Source of the DNA: Bacteroidales bacterium
Lineage (GTDB): Bacteria; Bacteroidota; Bacteroidia; Bacteroidales; UBA932
NCBI GenBank assembly: GCA_017938925.1
Contig: JAGBAO010000013.1
Coordinates: forward strand, 413,037-477,036
DNA: 64,000 bases
Direction: 5' to 3'
A program made the translations under genes and the position numbers. Below the pieces are notes generated by a model. The model was given only the letters and a program-made list of their open reading frames with translations. It was not told where the DNA came from and did not search any database. Shown here one piece after another: positions 36,384 to 45,138 of this stretch. The first letter of the stretch is position 1. Every line of letters starts with the position of its first letter.

Positions 36384-36443
36384 ATCTTCACCAATGTTCC
36401 AAAATTCAATGCCCCAGGAACCATTCGCATGAATGGCGGGGCA

Positions 36444-36451
36444 CAAAAATA
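36444..36451 (-). promoter_or_regulatory. -7 promoter element of pcrA
   Basis: TATTTTTG on the minus strand fits TAnnTTTG. It lies 60 bases before ATG 36383, and the transcript would diverge from the nqr operon. Confidence 0.45.
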
Positions 36452-36566
36452 GACAAAACGAGGGAATTACCGAGAAGATTTCTGAAAAAGATTTCAACAC
36501 TTCCGCGAGGGTGATACCTTATTATAAAAAAGGCGTCTTTTACTTCGTAAATAGGGAAAAATTGTC

Positions 36567-36574
36567 TAACTTCG
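36567..36574 (+). promoter_or_regulatory. -7 promoter element of the nqr operon
   Basis: TAACTTCG, a variant of TAnnTTTG also seen before purC (TATCTTCG), lies 40 bases before the nqrA ATG at 36615. Confidence 0.5.
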
Positions 36575-36614
36575 CGGGCGCATTTTGAAAATTATACTCA
36601 AAACGGTTTATATA

Positions 36615-37970
36615 ATGTCAAACAACATCTATTTGAAAAAGGGTCTCGACCTTCCGATCAATGGAACGGCGGCCCAGAACACCAAGAAGGTGATCGTTCC
36701 TGACGTTGTGGCCGTGAAGCCGACCGACTTCAGAAGCCTCGTTCCGAAGCTTCTCGTCAGGGAAGGCGACAAGGTCCTCGCAGGTACTCCTGTCTTGGCA
36801 GACAAGATGTCTCAGAACATCCTCTTCGCGTCTCCGGTAAGCGGAACTGTAGCAGAGGTTGTAAGAGGCGAAAAGAGGAAGTTGCTTGAAGTCCGTATCA
36901 AGGCTGATGCTGAGCAGGAGTATGTAGACTTCGGCGTCAGAAAGGTAGCAGACATGACTGCTGAGCAGATCAAGAAAGCCCTTCTGGCAGCAGGTCTATG
37001 GCCGGCTCTCACTCAGAGACCATACGGCATCATAGCAAACCCTGAGGTCAAGCCGAAGGCCATCTTCGTTTCTGCATTCTCTACAGCTCCTCTGGCTGCA
37101 AGTCCTGAGTATGCCCTCCGAGAAGACCTCGAGCACATCCAGACAGCGATCAACGCTCTCGGCAAGCTCACAGACGGCGGCGTGCACTTCTCGCTCAACT
37201 CTGCTAACTATGCAGGAACTCCGTTCCACAAGATCGAGAACGTGATCCAGCACACTTTCACAGGAAAGCACCCTGCCGGCAATGTCGGAGTTCAGATCCA
37301 CCACATCAGCCCGATCCGCAAGGGAGAGACAGTATGGACAGTGTCGCTTCTGATGCTCGCTGCCATCGGCAAGCTCTTCAACACTGGAAAGTACGATGTG
37401 AGAAGAAAGATCGCAGTGACCGGTCCTAAGGCCATCAACCCTGCATATGTGGAGGGTTATCCTGGCATCGCCATCAAGGATGTAGCCGAGTTCTACAACG
37501 CTCAGGAGAACCTCCGTTTCATCAGCGGAGACGTCCTCACAGGAACAAACGTAGGTGCAGAGGGTTACCTCGGATTCTTCGACAACCAGATCTCGATCCT
37601 CGAGGAAGGAGACAAGTATGAGCTTCTCGGCTGGGCAAAGCCTGTAAGATGCAGCCAGTTCAGTGCGTCACGCACATACTTCTCATGGCTCACTCCTAAG
37701 AAGAAGTATGACATGGACACCAACCTCCACGGAGGTCCGCGTGCATTCGTGGTGAACGACACCTACAGCAAGGTTCTCCCTATGGATCTCTTCCCTGTAC
37801 ATCTCCTCAAGGCTTGTCTTGCAAACGACATCGACAAGATGGAGAAGTTCGGAATCTATGAGGTTCTCGAGGAAGACTTCGCTCTCTGCGAATACGTCGA
37901 TCCGTCAAAGATCTACATCCAGCAGATCATCACGGACGGTATCGCTCTCATGTTAAAGGAAATGTGCTAA
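36615..37970 (+). CDS. nqrA: Na+-translocating NADH:quinone reductase subunit A
   Basis: A 451-residue peripheral subunit of the sodium-pumping NADH:quinone oxidoreductase; it shows the NqrA start (KKGLDLPINGTA), the biotinyl-like segment (GDKVLAGTPVLADK, FASPVSGTVAEVVRG) and the SLBB-like second half. No membrane segments. The start at 36615 (MSNNIYLKKG) is chosen over an in-frame ATG ten codons upstream. It is first of six contiguous nqr genes with gaps of 3-19 bp. Codon use across the operon is strongly biased toward a restricted set (for example CTC for Leu, AAG for Lys), unlike the accessory genes nearby, which suggests high expression. Confidence 0.96.
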   Translation: MSNNIYLKKGLDLPINGTAAQNTKKVIVPDVVAVKPTDFRSLVPKLLVREGDKVLAGTPVLADKMSQNILFASPVSGTVAEVVRGEKRKLLEVRIKADAEQEYVDFGVRKVADMTAEQIKKALLAAGLWPALTQRPYGIIANPEVKPKAIFVSAFSTAPLAASPEYALREDLEHIQTAINALGKLTDGGVHFSLNSANYAGTPFHKIENVIQHTFTGKHPAGNVGVQIHHISPIRKGETVWTVSLLMLAAIGKLFNTGKYDVRRKIAVTGPKAINPAYVEGYPGIAIKDVAEFYNAQENLRFISGDVLTGTNVGAEGYLGFFDNQISILEEGDKYELLGWAKPVRCSQFSASRTYFSWLTPKKKYDMDTNLHGGPRAFVVNDTYSKVLPMDLFPVHLLKACLANDIDKMEKFGIYEVLEEDFALCEYVDPSKIYIQQIITDGIALMLKEMC

Positions 37971-37982
37971 AAAGCTAAGAAT

Positions 37983-39155
37983 ATGAGTGGATTAAGAAAT
38001 TTTGTAGACAAGATCAAGCCGACCTTTGAGAAAGGCGGCAAGCTCGGATTCCTTCATTCGACATTCGACGCTTTCGAGACATTCCTCTTCGTCCCTAACA
38101 CAGTGACACGCCGCGGCGCTCACGTGAGGGACTGCGTCGACTTGAAGAGAGTCATGATCATGGTAGTGCTCGCCCTCGTTCCTGCAATGCTCTTCGGTAT
38201 CTGGAACACAGGATATCAGCACAGCCTCGCTTTCGGCCTCGACTGGGGCTTCTGGGACATCGTACTTTACGGTCTGGTAAAGGTACTTCCTCTTTATATC
38301 GTTTCATACCTCGTAGGTCTGGGTATCGAGTTCGTTTCAGCTCAGATCCAGGGCCACGAAGTGAACGAGGGTTACCTCGTTTCAGGTATGCTCATTCCGC
38401 TTATCGTCCCTGTTGACGTTCCTCTCTGGATGCTCGCGATTGCAGTTGCATTTGCAGTCATCATCGGCAAGGAAGTCTTCGGTGGCACAGGTATGAACAT
38501 CTGGAACCCTGCACTCCTCACACGTGCATTCCTCTTCTTCTCTTACCCAAGCAAGATGTCAGGCAGCACAGTCTGGACAGGCGGAGTGGAGAGATTCATG
38601 AACGAGGGTGTGGCATATCAGGCAGGCAACGGTCTGGTGGACGGTTTCTCAGGAGCTACTCCTCTTGCAGACCCAACCCTTGCAAACCTCCAGCCTAAGC
38701 TCTGGGACATGATCCTCGGAACAATCCCAGGTTCAGTCGGAGAGACTTCAGTGATCGCCATCCTCCTCGGCGCCATCCTCCTCATCTGGACAGGTGTCGC
38801 AAGCTGGAAGATCATGGCATCGTCTGTTCTCGGAGGTCTTGCAATCGGATATCTCGGATACGCTGTAGGAGCTACTGACCTCCCAGGATACTATCAGCTC
38901 GTGATGGGTGGTTTCCTCTTCGGAACAGTATTCATGGCAACTGACCCTGTGACTTCTGCTCAGACAGAGTGCGGCAAGTGGATCTACGGATTCCTCGTGG
39001 GTGCTCTTGCAGTGACAGTTCGTCTGTGGAACCCGGGATACCCTGAAGGAATGATGCTTGCCATCCTCCTCATGAACACATTTGCACCGCTCATCGACCA
39101 CTATGTGATCGAGGCATCTCTCAAGAGAAGGGCAAAGAAGGTAAAAATCGCTTAA
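37983..39155 (+). CDS. nqrB: Na+-translocating NADH:quinone reductase subunit B
   Basis: A 390-residue polytopic subunit with about ten membrane segments, related to RnfD. The covalent FMN attachment motif SGAT is visible in DGFSGATPLADPT (about residue 224), where the Thr is phosphodiester-linked to FMN; a second hallmark is FGGTGMNIWNPALLTRAFLFFSYP. It carries riboflavin and forms part of the Na+ channel and quinone site. It starts 12 bp after nqrA. Subunit length is near the usual value of about 385-415. Confidence 0.97.
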   Translation: MSGLRNFVDKIKPTFEKGGKLGFLHSTFDAFETFLFVPNTVTRRGAHVRDCVDLKRVMIMVVLALVPAMLFGIWNTGYQHSLAFGLDWGFWDIVLYGLVKVLPLYIVSYLVGLGIEFVSAQIQGHEVNEGYLVSGMLIPLIVPVDVPLWMLAIAVAFAVIIGKEVFGGTGMNIWNPALLTRAFLFFSYPSKMSGSTVWTGGVERFMNEGVAYQAGNGLVDGFSGATPLADPTLANLQPKLWDMILGTIPGSVGETSVIAILLGAILLIWTGVASWKIMASSVLGGLAIGYLGYAVGATDLPGYYQLVMGGFLFGTVFMATDPVTSAQTECGKWIYGFLVGALAVTVRLWNPGYPEGMMLAILLMNTFAPLIDHYVIEASLKRRAKKVKIA

Positions 39156-39167
39156 TATATATAAGGT

Positions 39168-39923
39168 ATGAATACAAACAGTAATACATATACAGTCATA
39201 TATTCGATTATCCTCGTTGTGATAGTCGCTGCGGTTCTTGCCTTTGCGGCAATGTTCCTCAAGCCTACCCAGGACGCAAACGTAAAGAAGGACACAATCG
39301 GTCAGATTCTCACAGCTGCGACATTCCCTGGAGTAGAGGATGCGGCAATCCTTGACACATACAAGCAGGAAATCGAATCTGCAATCCTCGTTGACTTCGA
39401 CGGCAACAAGGTCGGAGAGCTCAACATCGAGGAGTGCGAAGTCTACGGCAACTCAGACCTCAAGAGACAGATTACAGCAGACCCTAAGGCTCTGCCTGTG
39501 TACATCTTCAAGAACGGCGTGACGGTAGTTCCATGCTACGGTGCCGGACTTTGGGGACCGATCTGGGGTTATGTAGGTCTTGAGAAGGACCTCAAGACAA
39601 TCAAGGCAGTACGCTTCGGACACAAGGGAGAGACTCCGGGTCTGGGAGCCAAGATTTCAGACGAGCCTTCATTTGCTGAGGCATTCGTAGGCAAGACCGT
39701 AGGTGAAGGTGAAGTCATCTTCGAGGTGACAAAGCCTGCAAACCGTCAGACCGAAAACAACGGAGTTGATGCAATCTCAGGCGCTACAATCACTTCACAG
39801 GCGCTTGGCAAGACACTCGATCAGTGGTTCGGCTTTTATCAGAACTACTTTGCAAAGAACGGCATCACTGAAGTCGTGGATGCAGTAATTGATGTTGAAC
39901 CAGTTAACTCTGTGGAGGAATAA
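39168..39923 (+). CDS. nqrC: Na+-translocating NADH:quinone reductase subunit C
   Basis: A 251-residue subunit with one N-terminal membrane anchor (about 8-29) and a periplasmic FMN-binding domain. The covalent FMN site is SGAT in VDAISGATITSQALG (about residue 207). GHKGETPGLGAKISD is the usual RnfG/NqrC signature. It transfers electrons between the NqrD/E iron centre and NqrB. It lies 12 bp after nqrB and 3 bp before nqrD. Confidence 0.97.
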   Translation: MNTNSNTYTVIYSIILVVIVAAVLAFAAMFLKPTQDANVKKDTIGQILTAATFPGVEDAAILDTYKQEIESAILVDFDGNKVGELNIEECEVYGNSDLKRQITADPKALPVYIFKNGVTVVPCYGAGLWGPIWGYVGLEKDLKTIKAVRFGHKGETPGLGAKISDEPSFAEAFVGKTVGEGEVIFEVTKPANRQTENNGVDAISGATITSQALGKTLDQWFGFYQNYFAKNGITEVVDAVIDVEPVNSVEE

Positions 39924-39926
39924 GAT

Positions 39927-40544
39927 ATGGCAAACATTAAGGAAACATTTTTGAATCCGATATTCAAGGGCAACCCTATCTCTGTCCTTGTCCTCGGTAT
40001 CTGTTCTTCACTTGCGGTTACTGTACAGCTGAAGGGTGCGTTAGTGATGGGCCTTTCAGTAATAATAGTAACAGGTATTTCAAGCCTTATATGCTCACTT
40101 CTAAGGAACACGATTCCTAACCGAATCCGTATCATCGTGCAGCTTGTAGTTGTGGCAATGATGGTGATCCTTGTGGACCAGGTGCTCAAGGCATATGCAT
40201 ACAGTGTAAGCAAGACTCTCTCTGTGTACATCGGTCTTATCATAACCAACTGTATCGTGATGGGACGTATCGAGGCTTTCGCTCTCGGCAACAAGCCTTT
40301 CGCATCCCTGATGGACGGACTCGGAAACGGTCTCGGATATGCAATGATCCTCGTTATCGTTGCCTTCTTCCGTGAGCTTCTCGGAAGCGGCACCCTGTTC
40401 GGATTCCAGGTAATCCCGCAGGCAGTCTACGATTTCGGATACATGAACAACGGTCTTATGATCCTCCCACCGATGGCCCTCATCCTCCTCGGATGCGTCA
40501 TCTGGGTACAGAGGTCAATCCAGAAGGACCTTCAGGAAAAATAA
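39927..40544 (+). CDS. nqrD: Na+-translocating NADH:quinone reductase subunit D
   Basis: A 205-residue membrane protein with six predicted helices. It shows the paired motifs of the NqrD/NqrE, RnfE/RnfA family: GICSSLAVTVQLKGALVMG and LIITNCIVMGRIEAFALGN. The conserved cysteines in these two segments (near positions 24 and 110) coordinate the intramembrane iron centre shared with NqrE. The gap to nqrC is 3 bp. Confidence 0.97.
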   Translation: MANIKETFLNPIFKGNPISVLVLGICSSLAVTVQLKGALVMGLSVIIVTGISSLICSLLRNTIPNRIRIIVQLVVVAMMVILVDQVLKAYAYSVSKTLSVYIGLIITNCIVMGRIEAFALGNKPFASLMDGLGNGLGYAMILVIVAFFRELLGSGTLFGFQVIPQAVYDFGYMNNGLMILPPMALILLGCVIWVQRSIQKDLQEK

Positions 40545-40563
40545 CACATAACTAAAGAAAATT

Positions 40564-41181
40564 ATGGCAGATTATATTAGCTTATTTGTAAAGTCGATCT
40601 TCATCGACAATATGATATTCGCCTACTTCCTTGGTATGTGTTCATACCTGGCGGTATCAAAGAACGTGAAGACAGCAAACGGCCTCGGAATCGCCGTGAT
40701 CGCTGTGCTTCTGATCACTCTTCCGGTGAACTATCTCCTCAACGAGTACATCCTCAAGCCAGGTGCTCTGGCATGGATGGGCGAGAAATATGCGAGCCTT
40801 GACCTGAGCTTCCTCAGCTTCATCATCTTCATCGCAGTGATCGCTGCCATCGTGCAGATCGTGGAGATGGTCGTGGAGAAGTTCCTTCCTAACCTTTACT
40901 CTCAGCTCGGAATCTTCCTTCCGCTGATCGCAGTGAACTGTGCGATCCTCGGTGGCTCGCTCTTCATGCAGGAGAGGGATTTCGTGAACTTCGGCGAACC
41001 TGTGGTCTATGCCCTCGGTTCAGGTATCGGCTGGTGGCTTGCCATCGTGGCTCTCGCAGCTATCCGCGAGAAGATGGCATATTCACACGTGCCTGCAGGC
41101 CTCAAGGGACTCGGAATCACATTCATCACCGTAGGTCTGATGGGTATCGCGTTCATGACATTCATGGGTATTCAGCTTTAA
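40564..41181 (+). CDS. nqrE: Na+-translocating NADH:quinone reductase subunit E
   Basis: A 205-residue six-helix membrane protein, the inverted-topology partner of NqrD. It has the family motifs [20 protein letters not shown] and [19 protein letters not shown], with the iron-ligand cysteines near positions 26 and 119. It starts 19 bp after nqrD. Together D and E carry electrons across the membrane between the NqrF cluster and the FMN of NqrC. Confidence 0.97.
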   Translation: MADYISLFVKSIFIDNMIFAYFLGMCSYLAVSKNVKTANGLGIAVIAVLLITLPVNYLLNEYILKPGALAWMGEKYASLDLSFLSFIIFIAVIAAIVQIVEMVVEKFLPNLYSQLGIFLPLIAVNCAILGGSLFMQERDFVNFGEPVVYALGSGIGWWLAIVALAAIREKMAYSHVPAGLKGLGITFITVGLMGIAFMTFMGIQL

Positions 41182-41198
41182 TATAGGAGGACAGGCAT

Positions 41199-42461
41199 AT
41201 GCTACAGACAACAATACTTTTTGCTGTGATCGTCTTCGTGATCGTCACACTCATTCTGGTGGCGCTTCTCCTCTTCATCAAGACGAAGCTGACACCTTCA
41301 GGAACAGTCAAGATCAACATCAACGAGGGAAGCAAGATCGTCGAGGTCACTCCTGGCGGAAACCTTCTCTCTACTCTCGCAGAACAGAAGATCTTCCTTC
41401 CGTCTGCATGTGGTGGAAAGGGTGCCTGCGGACAGTGCAAGTGCCGCGTGACCGAGGGTGGCGGAGAGATCCTCCCTACCGAGGTCGGTTTCTTCAACCG
41501 CAAGCAGATTGCTGCAAACTGGCGTCTCGGATGTCAGGTGAAGATCAAGGAGGACATGTCTATCGAGGTACCGGCTTCCGCTCTCAGCGTGAAGAAGTGG
41601 GAGTGCGAGGTGGTTTCAAACCACAACGTGGCTACCTTCATCAAGGAGTTCGTGGTGAAGCTTCCTGAGGGAGAGCACCTGAACTTCCAGTCCGGCGGAT
41701 ATATCCAGATCGACGTACCTGCTGTCACAGTGGACTACAAGGATATCGACGTGGACGAGCAGTACCAGGCAGACTGGGAGAAGATGGGACTCAGGACCCT
41801 CAAGATGGTCAACCCTACTCCTACAGTCCGTGCATACTCAATGGCATGCTACCCTGCAGAGGGCGACATCATCAAGCTCAACGTGCGTATCGCAACTCCT
41901 CCATTCGACAGGGCTGCGGGCAAGTGGGTGGATGTAAACCCTGGTATCTGTTCTTCATACATCTACTCTCTCAAGCCAGGCGACAAGATCACAATCTCAG
42001 GTCCTTACGGCGAGTTCTTCCTTCCAAAGGATCTCTCACCGGAGACAGAGCTCATCTTCGTCGGCGGTGGTGCAGGTATGGCTCCGATGAGAAGCCACAT
42101 CATGCATCTGTTCAAGACAGAGAAGACAGACCGCAAGGTGAACTTCTTCTATGGCGCACGTGCGCTTAAGGAGGCATTCTACCTCGATGACTACCATGCA
42201 ATCGAGAAGGAATTCCCTAACTTCAAGTTCCACCTCGCCCTTGACAGACCGGATCCGGAGGCTGATGCAGCAGGTGTTCCATACGTTGCTGGTTTCGTAC
42301 ACAACGTGATGTTCGAGACATACCTCAAGCAGCATGAGAACCCAGAGGATGCGCTTTACCTCATGTGCGGTCCGCCTATGATGGTCGGTGCGGTTGTAAA
42401 CCTCCTAGACTCACTCGGAGTGCCGCCTGAAAACATCCTTTACGACAACTTCGGAGCATAA
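41199..42461 (+). CDS. nqrF: Na+-translocating NADH:quinone reductase subunit F
   Basis: A 420-residue NADH-oxidising subunit. One N-terminal membrane helix (about 4-24) anchors it. The [2Fe-2S] ferredoxin domain follows (about 35-125) with ligands in CGGKGACGQCKC and a fourth Cys in RLGCQVK. The FAD domain carries RAYSMACYP and ICSSYIYSLKPGDKI, and the NADH-binding part carries VGGGAGMAPMRSHIMHLF and LMCGPPMM. It feeds electrons from NADH into the pump. It is the last gene of the operon and is followed 19 bp later by a strong terminator. Confidence 0.97.
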   Translation: MLQTTILFAVIVFVIVTLILVALLLFIKTKLTPSGTVKININEGSKIVEVTPGGNLLSTLAEQKIFLPSACGGKGACGQCKCRVTEGGGEILPTEVGFFNRKQIAANWRLGCQVKIKEDMSIEVPASALSVKKWECEVVSNHNVATFIKEFVVKLPEGEHLNFQSGGYIQIDVPAVTVDYKDIDVDEQYQADWEKMGLRTLKMVNPTPTVRAYSMACYPAEGDIIKLNVRIATPPFDRAAGKWVDVNPGICSSYIYSLKPGDKITISGPYGEFFLPKDLSPETELIFVGGGAGMAPMRSHIMHLFKTEKTDRKVNFFYGARALKEAFYLDDYHAIEKEFPNFKFHLALDRPDPEADAAGVPYVAGFVHNVMFETYLKQHENPEDALYLMCGPPMMVGAVVNLLDSLGVPPENILYDNFGA

Positions 42462-42480
42462 TCTCCGGCAGTACATAAAC

Positions 42481-42512
42481 TTGCCCCCGGCCTTGCAGAA
42501 GACCGGGGGCAA
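42481..42512. terminator. Rho-independent terminator of the nqr operon
   Basis: TTGCCCCCGG (42481-42490) pairs perfectly with CCGGGGGCAA (42503-42512) around a 12-base loop, followed by TTTTT. It lies in the 66-bp convergent gap between nqrF and the Stealth gene and could serve both strands. Confidence 0.9.
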
Positions 42513-42527
42513 TTTTTCATTGATGCG

Positions 42528-43496
42528 TTAGTCGAATGAGACACCCAGAAGCCGCTCTATCCAGGATATGAGTCTCTTGAGCTGTTCCGCTGTAGCGAGA
42601 TCAACGTTGTTGAAGCAGGCGAACTTACCGGAGAAATGCTCAAGTTTCTTCATCTTACCCTCAAAATAGCCACGTTTCGACTTAGGTATGAAATAGAAAA
42701 AATCCTTTCGAGGAGATCTGAGTTCACACTCTCTCCTGTCATAAAGCGTGATATACTGAAGTTCCTGCGGAGTAAACTGCTCTGCAGAGCGGAAACGATG
42801 CGAAATGTTTCTGACGAGCTCTTCCGGATGCTCTGAGAAATACTCCTGATAGAAATCACGACGGAGCGCCTTCTGGCAGTGCGCCAGTCTCAGGAACCAG
42901 AACCGGCTGCCTGCAAGCCGTGCACCGTTCATATGGGAGCCTTTTGTGGTGACCGGTTTGATTCCAAACTTCACAGGCTTGAACAATCTGGTCAGCCTGG
43001 TCAGATGCATGCTGCTCTTCCGGGCATAGCAGATGACCTTTCCATCCTGCGTGAAGAAATCCTGCGGCTGGACGGGAGCCGTAAGTATCAGGTCATCGTT
43101 GAACTCGATGAAATGATCGCTCAGTCCGGGAATCCTCCATGTCATCGTCTCAAGAGAAATGGAATTGAACGTCGGAAGATAGTCTTCATATCCCCTGAAT
43201 ATAACCTTATGGTCCACTATCTCCATCGGGATGCATGAGTCCGGGAATCTGGACTTGATGAATTCATCAAGACCAGGATCCTGATTGTCGGTAACTATGT
43301 AGATCTTATGTATCCAGGGTGCAAATCTGTTTAAGGAGGCGACACACCAGAATATTTCTCCCACGCTTGCGTAGCGGGTACTGGAGGCGATATCCTTGAT
43401 CTTGAACAAGCTGTCCGACCCGTATTCAGCCCGTTTGCGTCTATGCTCAGTATCGTTTCCGTCCACCCACGTGATGACGGCATCTATCTTCATCAT
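42528..43496 (-). CDS. Stealth-family sugar-phosphate transferase (second of pair)
   Basis: A 322-residue protein with the Stealth conserved regions in order. CR1 is IDAVITWVDGND (residues 4-15). CR2 runs from SVGEIFWCVASLNRFAPWI through KIYIVTDNQDPG to LPTFNSISLE and HFIEFNDDLIL, with the NDD putatively binding metal and nucleotide-sugar phosphate. CR3 and CR4 are weaker (HMNGARLAGSRFWFL; FACFNNVDL). Stealth enzymes transfer hexose-1-phosphate in capsule or exopolysaccharide synthesis, or in host-mimicking surface glycans. It has no signal peptide. It overlaps the upstream Stealth gene by 4 bases, so the two are co-translated. Confidence 0.88.
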   Translation of the reverse strand: MMKIDAVITWVDGNDTEHRRKRAEYGSDSLFKIKDIASSTRYASVGEIFWCVASLNRFAPWIHKIYIVTDNQDPGLDEFIKSRFPDSCIPMEIVDHKVIFRGYEDYLPTFNSISLETMTWRIPGLSDHFIEFNDDLILTAPVQPQDFFTQDGKVICYARKSSMHLTRLTRLFKPVKFGIKPVTTKGSHMNGARLAGSRFWFLRLAHCQKALRRDFYQEYFSEHPEELVRNISHRFRSAEQFTPQELQYITLYDRRECELRSPRKDFFYFIPKSKRGYFEGKMKKLEHFSGKFACFNNVDLATAEQLKRLISWIERLLGVSFD

Positions 43497-44371
43497 AGTT
43501 CGAATCTTGATTTTGACGGGAATTTCTTTTCAAAGGACTCCAGAACAGCTGCTCTGAGTTCCTCGAATCTTTTTTCAGACAGATTCACATCGTTGATGCA
43601 TATGATGTTTCTAGACGGCTTCTCTATCGCCGAACAGATACGTTTCCTTGAAGACACTGCAACAGAAAGATGTTTGCTTGAAATCTTTTCCGATAATGCC
43701 TTGCCTTGATAAAACAGATAATCTGTAAACATGTACTGAGTATAGTTGCCAGCCTCCCTGATTCTCGTATAGGCAGCAGAGATATCATCCTTTACTGTCT
43801 CTGCCAGCCTCTCGCACTCGCTTCGAAGCATAGGGGCACATATATGCTGTGGCCTGACAAAAGAGCATGAAGGCGTCATACCAAGTGCCTTTCTTGCAAG
43901 TCTGTCGGAATTCCGGCATATGCGCTTGAACATTCCGAAGCAGAAGAAATGTCTTGTGAAACCGATAAGAGCCTTTCCATCCCTATAGAAATCTTCCGGA
44001 AAACAATCTCTGACCGGGAACAGATCATCATTGAAATAAAGATATTCCTCATCAAGTCCCTCAATACGATGAAGATTCATTTCAAGTGTGTTGGAATTGA
44101 ATGTAGGCAGATACTCAGCTGGTACGAAGTCCTTGTGCAGTACCACATTCACGGTCTCTCGGTTCACCCATTCCGGCACCTGGCTTTCATGCGACAAGAC
44201 AAGAAAGACCTTTCGGATGAAGGGCATATGCTTTTCTATCCCTCTGAAAAGAAAATGAAGGGTTCCCCAGTCCCGAAACCGTTTTGCCAGAATGGGCCTG
44301 CCCGTATATTTCTGATAGTCGGCCTGCCACACAGGATCAAGACCGTTGACATATGTTATGACAATATCCAT
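43493..44371 (-). CDS. Stealth-family sugar-phosphate transferase (first of pair)
   Basis: A 292-residue paralogue of the gene that follows it: CR1 MDIVITYVNGLDP at the very N terminus, CR2 RFRDWGTLHFLFRGIEKHMP, VFLVLSHESQVP, YLPTFNSNTLE and YLYFNDDLFPV, then VRPQHICAPML and IICINDVNL. The ATG at 44371 is chosen because CR1 begins there and because an in-frame TTG upstream overlaps the -7 promoter element. Like its neighbour it probably transfers a sugar phosphate to a cell-surface polymer. No capsule synthesis genes surround the pair, so the acceptor is unknown. Confidence 0.87.
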   Translation of the reverse strand: MDIVITYVNGLDPVWQADYQKYTGRPILAKRFRDWGTLHFLFRGIEKHMPFIRKVFLVLSHESQVPEWVNRETVNVVLHKDFVPAEYLPTFNSNTLEMNLHRIEGLDEEYLYFNDDLFPVRDCFPEDFYRDGKALIGFTRHFFCFGMFKRICRNSDRLARKALGMTPSCSFVRPQHICAPMLRSECERLAETVKDDISAAYTRIREAGNYTQYMFTDYLFYQGKALSEKISSKHLSVAVSSRKRICSAIEKPSRNIICINDVNLSEKRFEELRAAVLESFEKKFPSKSRFEL

Positions 44372-44395
44372 CTGTTCATCAATTATTGCAAACTT

Positions 44396-44403
44396 CAAAT
44401 TTA
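44396..44403 (-). promoter_or_regulatory. -7 promoter element of the Stealth gene pair
   Basis: TAAATTTG on the minus strand fits TAnnTTTG and lies 24 bases before ATG 44371. Confidence 0.55.
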
Positions 44404-44486
44404 TAAAAAGTTACAATACCGGCATACAGAATCATGGCAAAATCCTTTAAAACCGCCTGCTGCAGGAGGCTAAAATAAATTTTAAC

Positions 44487-44548
44487 CGACTAAAAAAAAT
44501 CTTTATACGATTAAAAAAAATCTTTAATCATAAAAAAAAGAAAAATCT
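44487..44548. repeat. Phased A8-tract repeat in a divergent intergenic region
   Basis: Three tandem units begin at 44487, 44508 and 44529. The first two (CGACTAAAAAAAATCTTTA, CGATTAAAAAAAATCTTTA) match at 18 of 19 positions; the third is looser. The A8 tracts begin at 44492, 44513 and 44532, so they fall about two helical turns apart and should bend the DNA in one direction. The array lies between the divergent promoters of the Stealth pair and the fimbrial-type cluster. Confidence 0.6.
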
Positions 44549-44593
44549 GATAAATCTTTTTTTAAATCGTGCAATCCTTCAGAATCCGAGCCA

Positions 44594-44601
44594 TAGATTT
44601 G
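44594..44601 (+). promoter_or_regulatory. -7 promoter element of the beta-barrel/fimbrial-anchor cluster
   Basis: TAGATTTG fits TAnnTTTG and ends 9 bases before ATG 44611, so the transcript would have almost no leader. An in-frame GTG at 44569 lies upstream of the element; if that were the true start, this match would be accidental. Confidence 0.4.
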
Positions 44602-44610
44602 CGGAAAAAG

Positions 44611-45135
44611 ATGAAACCGGGACTTATGACATTGCTTTTGATGATAGGAGGAATCCTTTGCGATGCACAGGAAAAGATTCACAGAAAGACAGACATAATG
44701 GTAGATATCGGAGCCGCAGTAATTGCAGAAAGTCTGAAGATCCACCTGAGTCATGAATTTTCCGAGCATTGGACGATAGAAGCAGCCGCCGGATTATGTC
44801 TGGGCAGGACAAAGTCAAAGACAGAAGATGAAAAGTCACATGAAGGATTTCTGTCAGATTCTGCCGAAAATTATTGTTTCGACGCCGGCATGAGCCTCGG
44901 ACTCATATCAGCAGTCTACTGGCCGGTCAATGCATATAAAGGTCCTTTCCTTCATGCAGGGTGCTCTGTCGGAGAAGATTCCAGTATTGACATGGCTGTC
45001 GGAGCGGGCTACTGCGTCAGGATATGGAAAGGGGTTGCTGCCAGAGTGTTCAGCAGAATCGACATTATAAACTCATATAAGAAAGGCAAAGTGACAGGAG
45101 AGCCTCTGTCATTAGGAATCGGATACATATTTTAG
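44611..45135 (+). CDS. Small outer-membrane beta-barrel protein (DUF3575-like)
   Basis: A 174-residue protein with a signal peptide (about 1-19, ending CDAQ). Its mature part alternates hydrophobic and polar residues (TDIMVDIGAAVIAESLKIHLSHEFSEHWTI broken by loops; GPFLHAGCSV; MAVGAGYCVRIW) and ends in aromatic IGYIF, as in small outer-membrane barrels. In Bacteroidales, proteins of this kind (DUF3575-like) often precede Mfa2/FimB-type anchor genes, exactly the arrangement here: the next gene begins 3 bp after this stop. The start choice (44611 versus GTG 44569) rests on the signal peptide. Confidence 0.65.
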   Translation: MKPGLMTLLLMIGGILCDAQEKIHRKTDIMVDIGAAVIAESLKIHLSHEFSEHWTIEAAAGLCLGRTKSKTEDEKSHEGFLSDSAENYCFDAGMSLGLISAVYWPVNAYKGPFLHAGCSVGEDSSIDMAVGAGYCVRIWKGVAARVFSRIDIINSYKKGKVTGEPLSLGIGYIF

Positions 45136-45138
45136 GAA

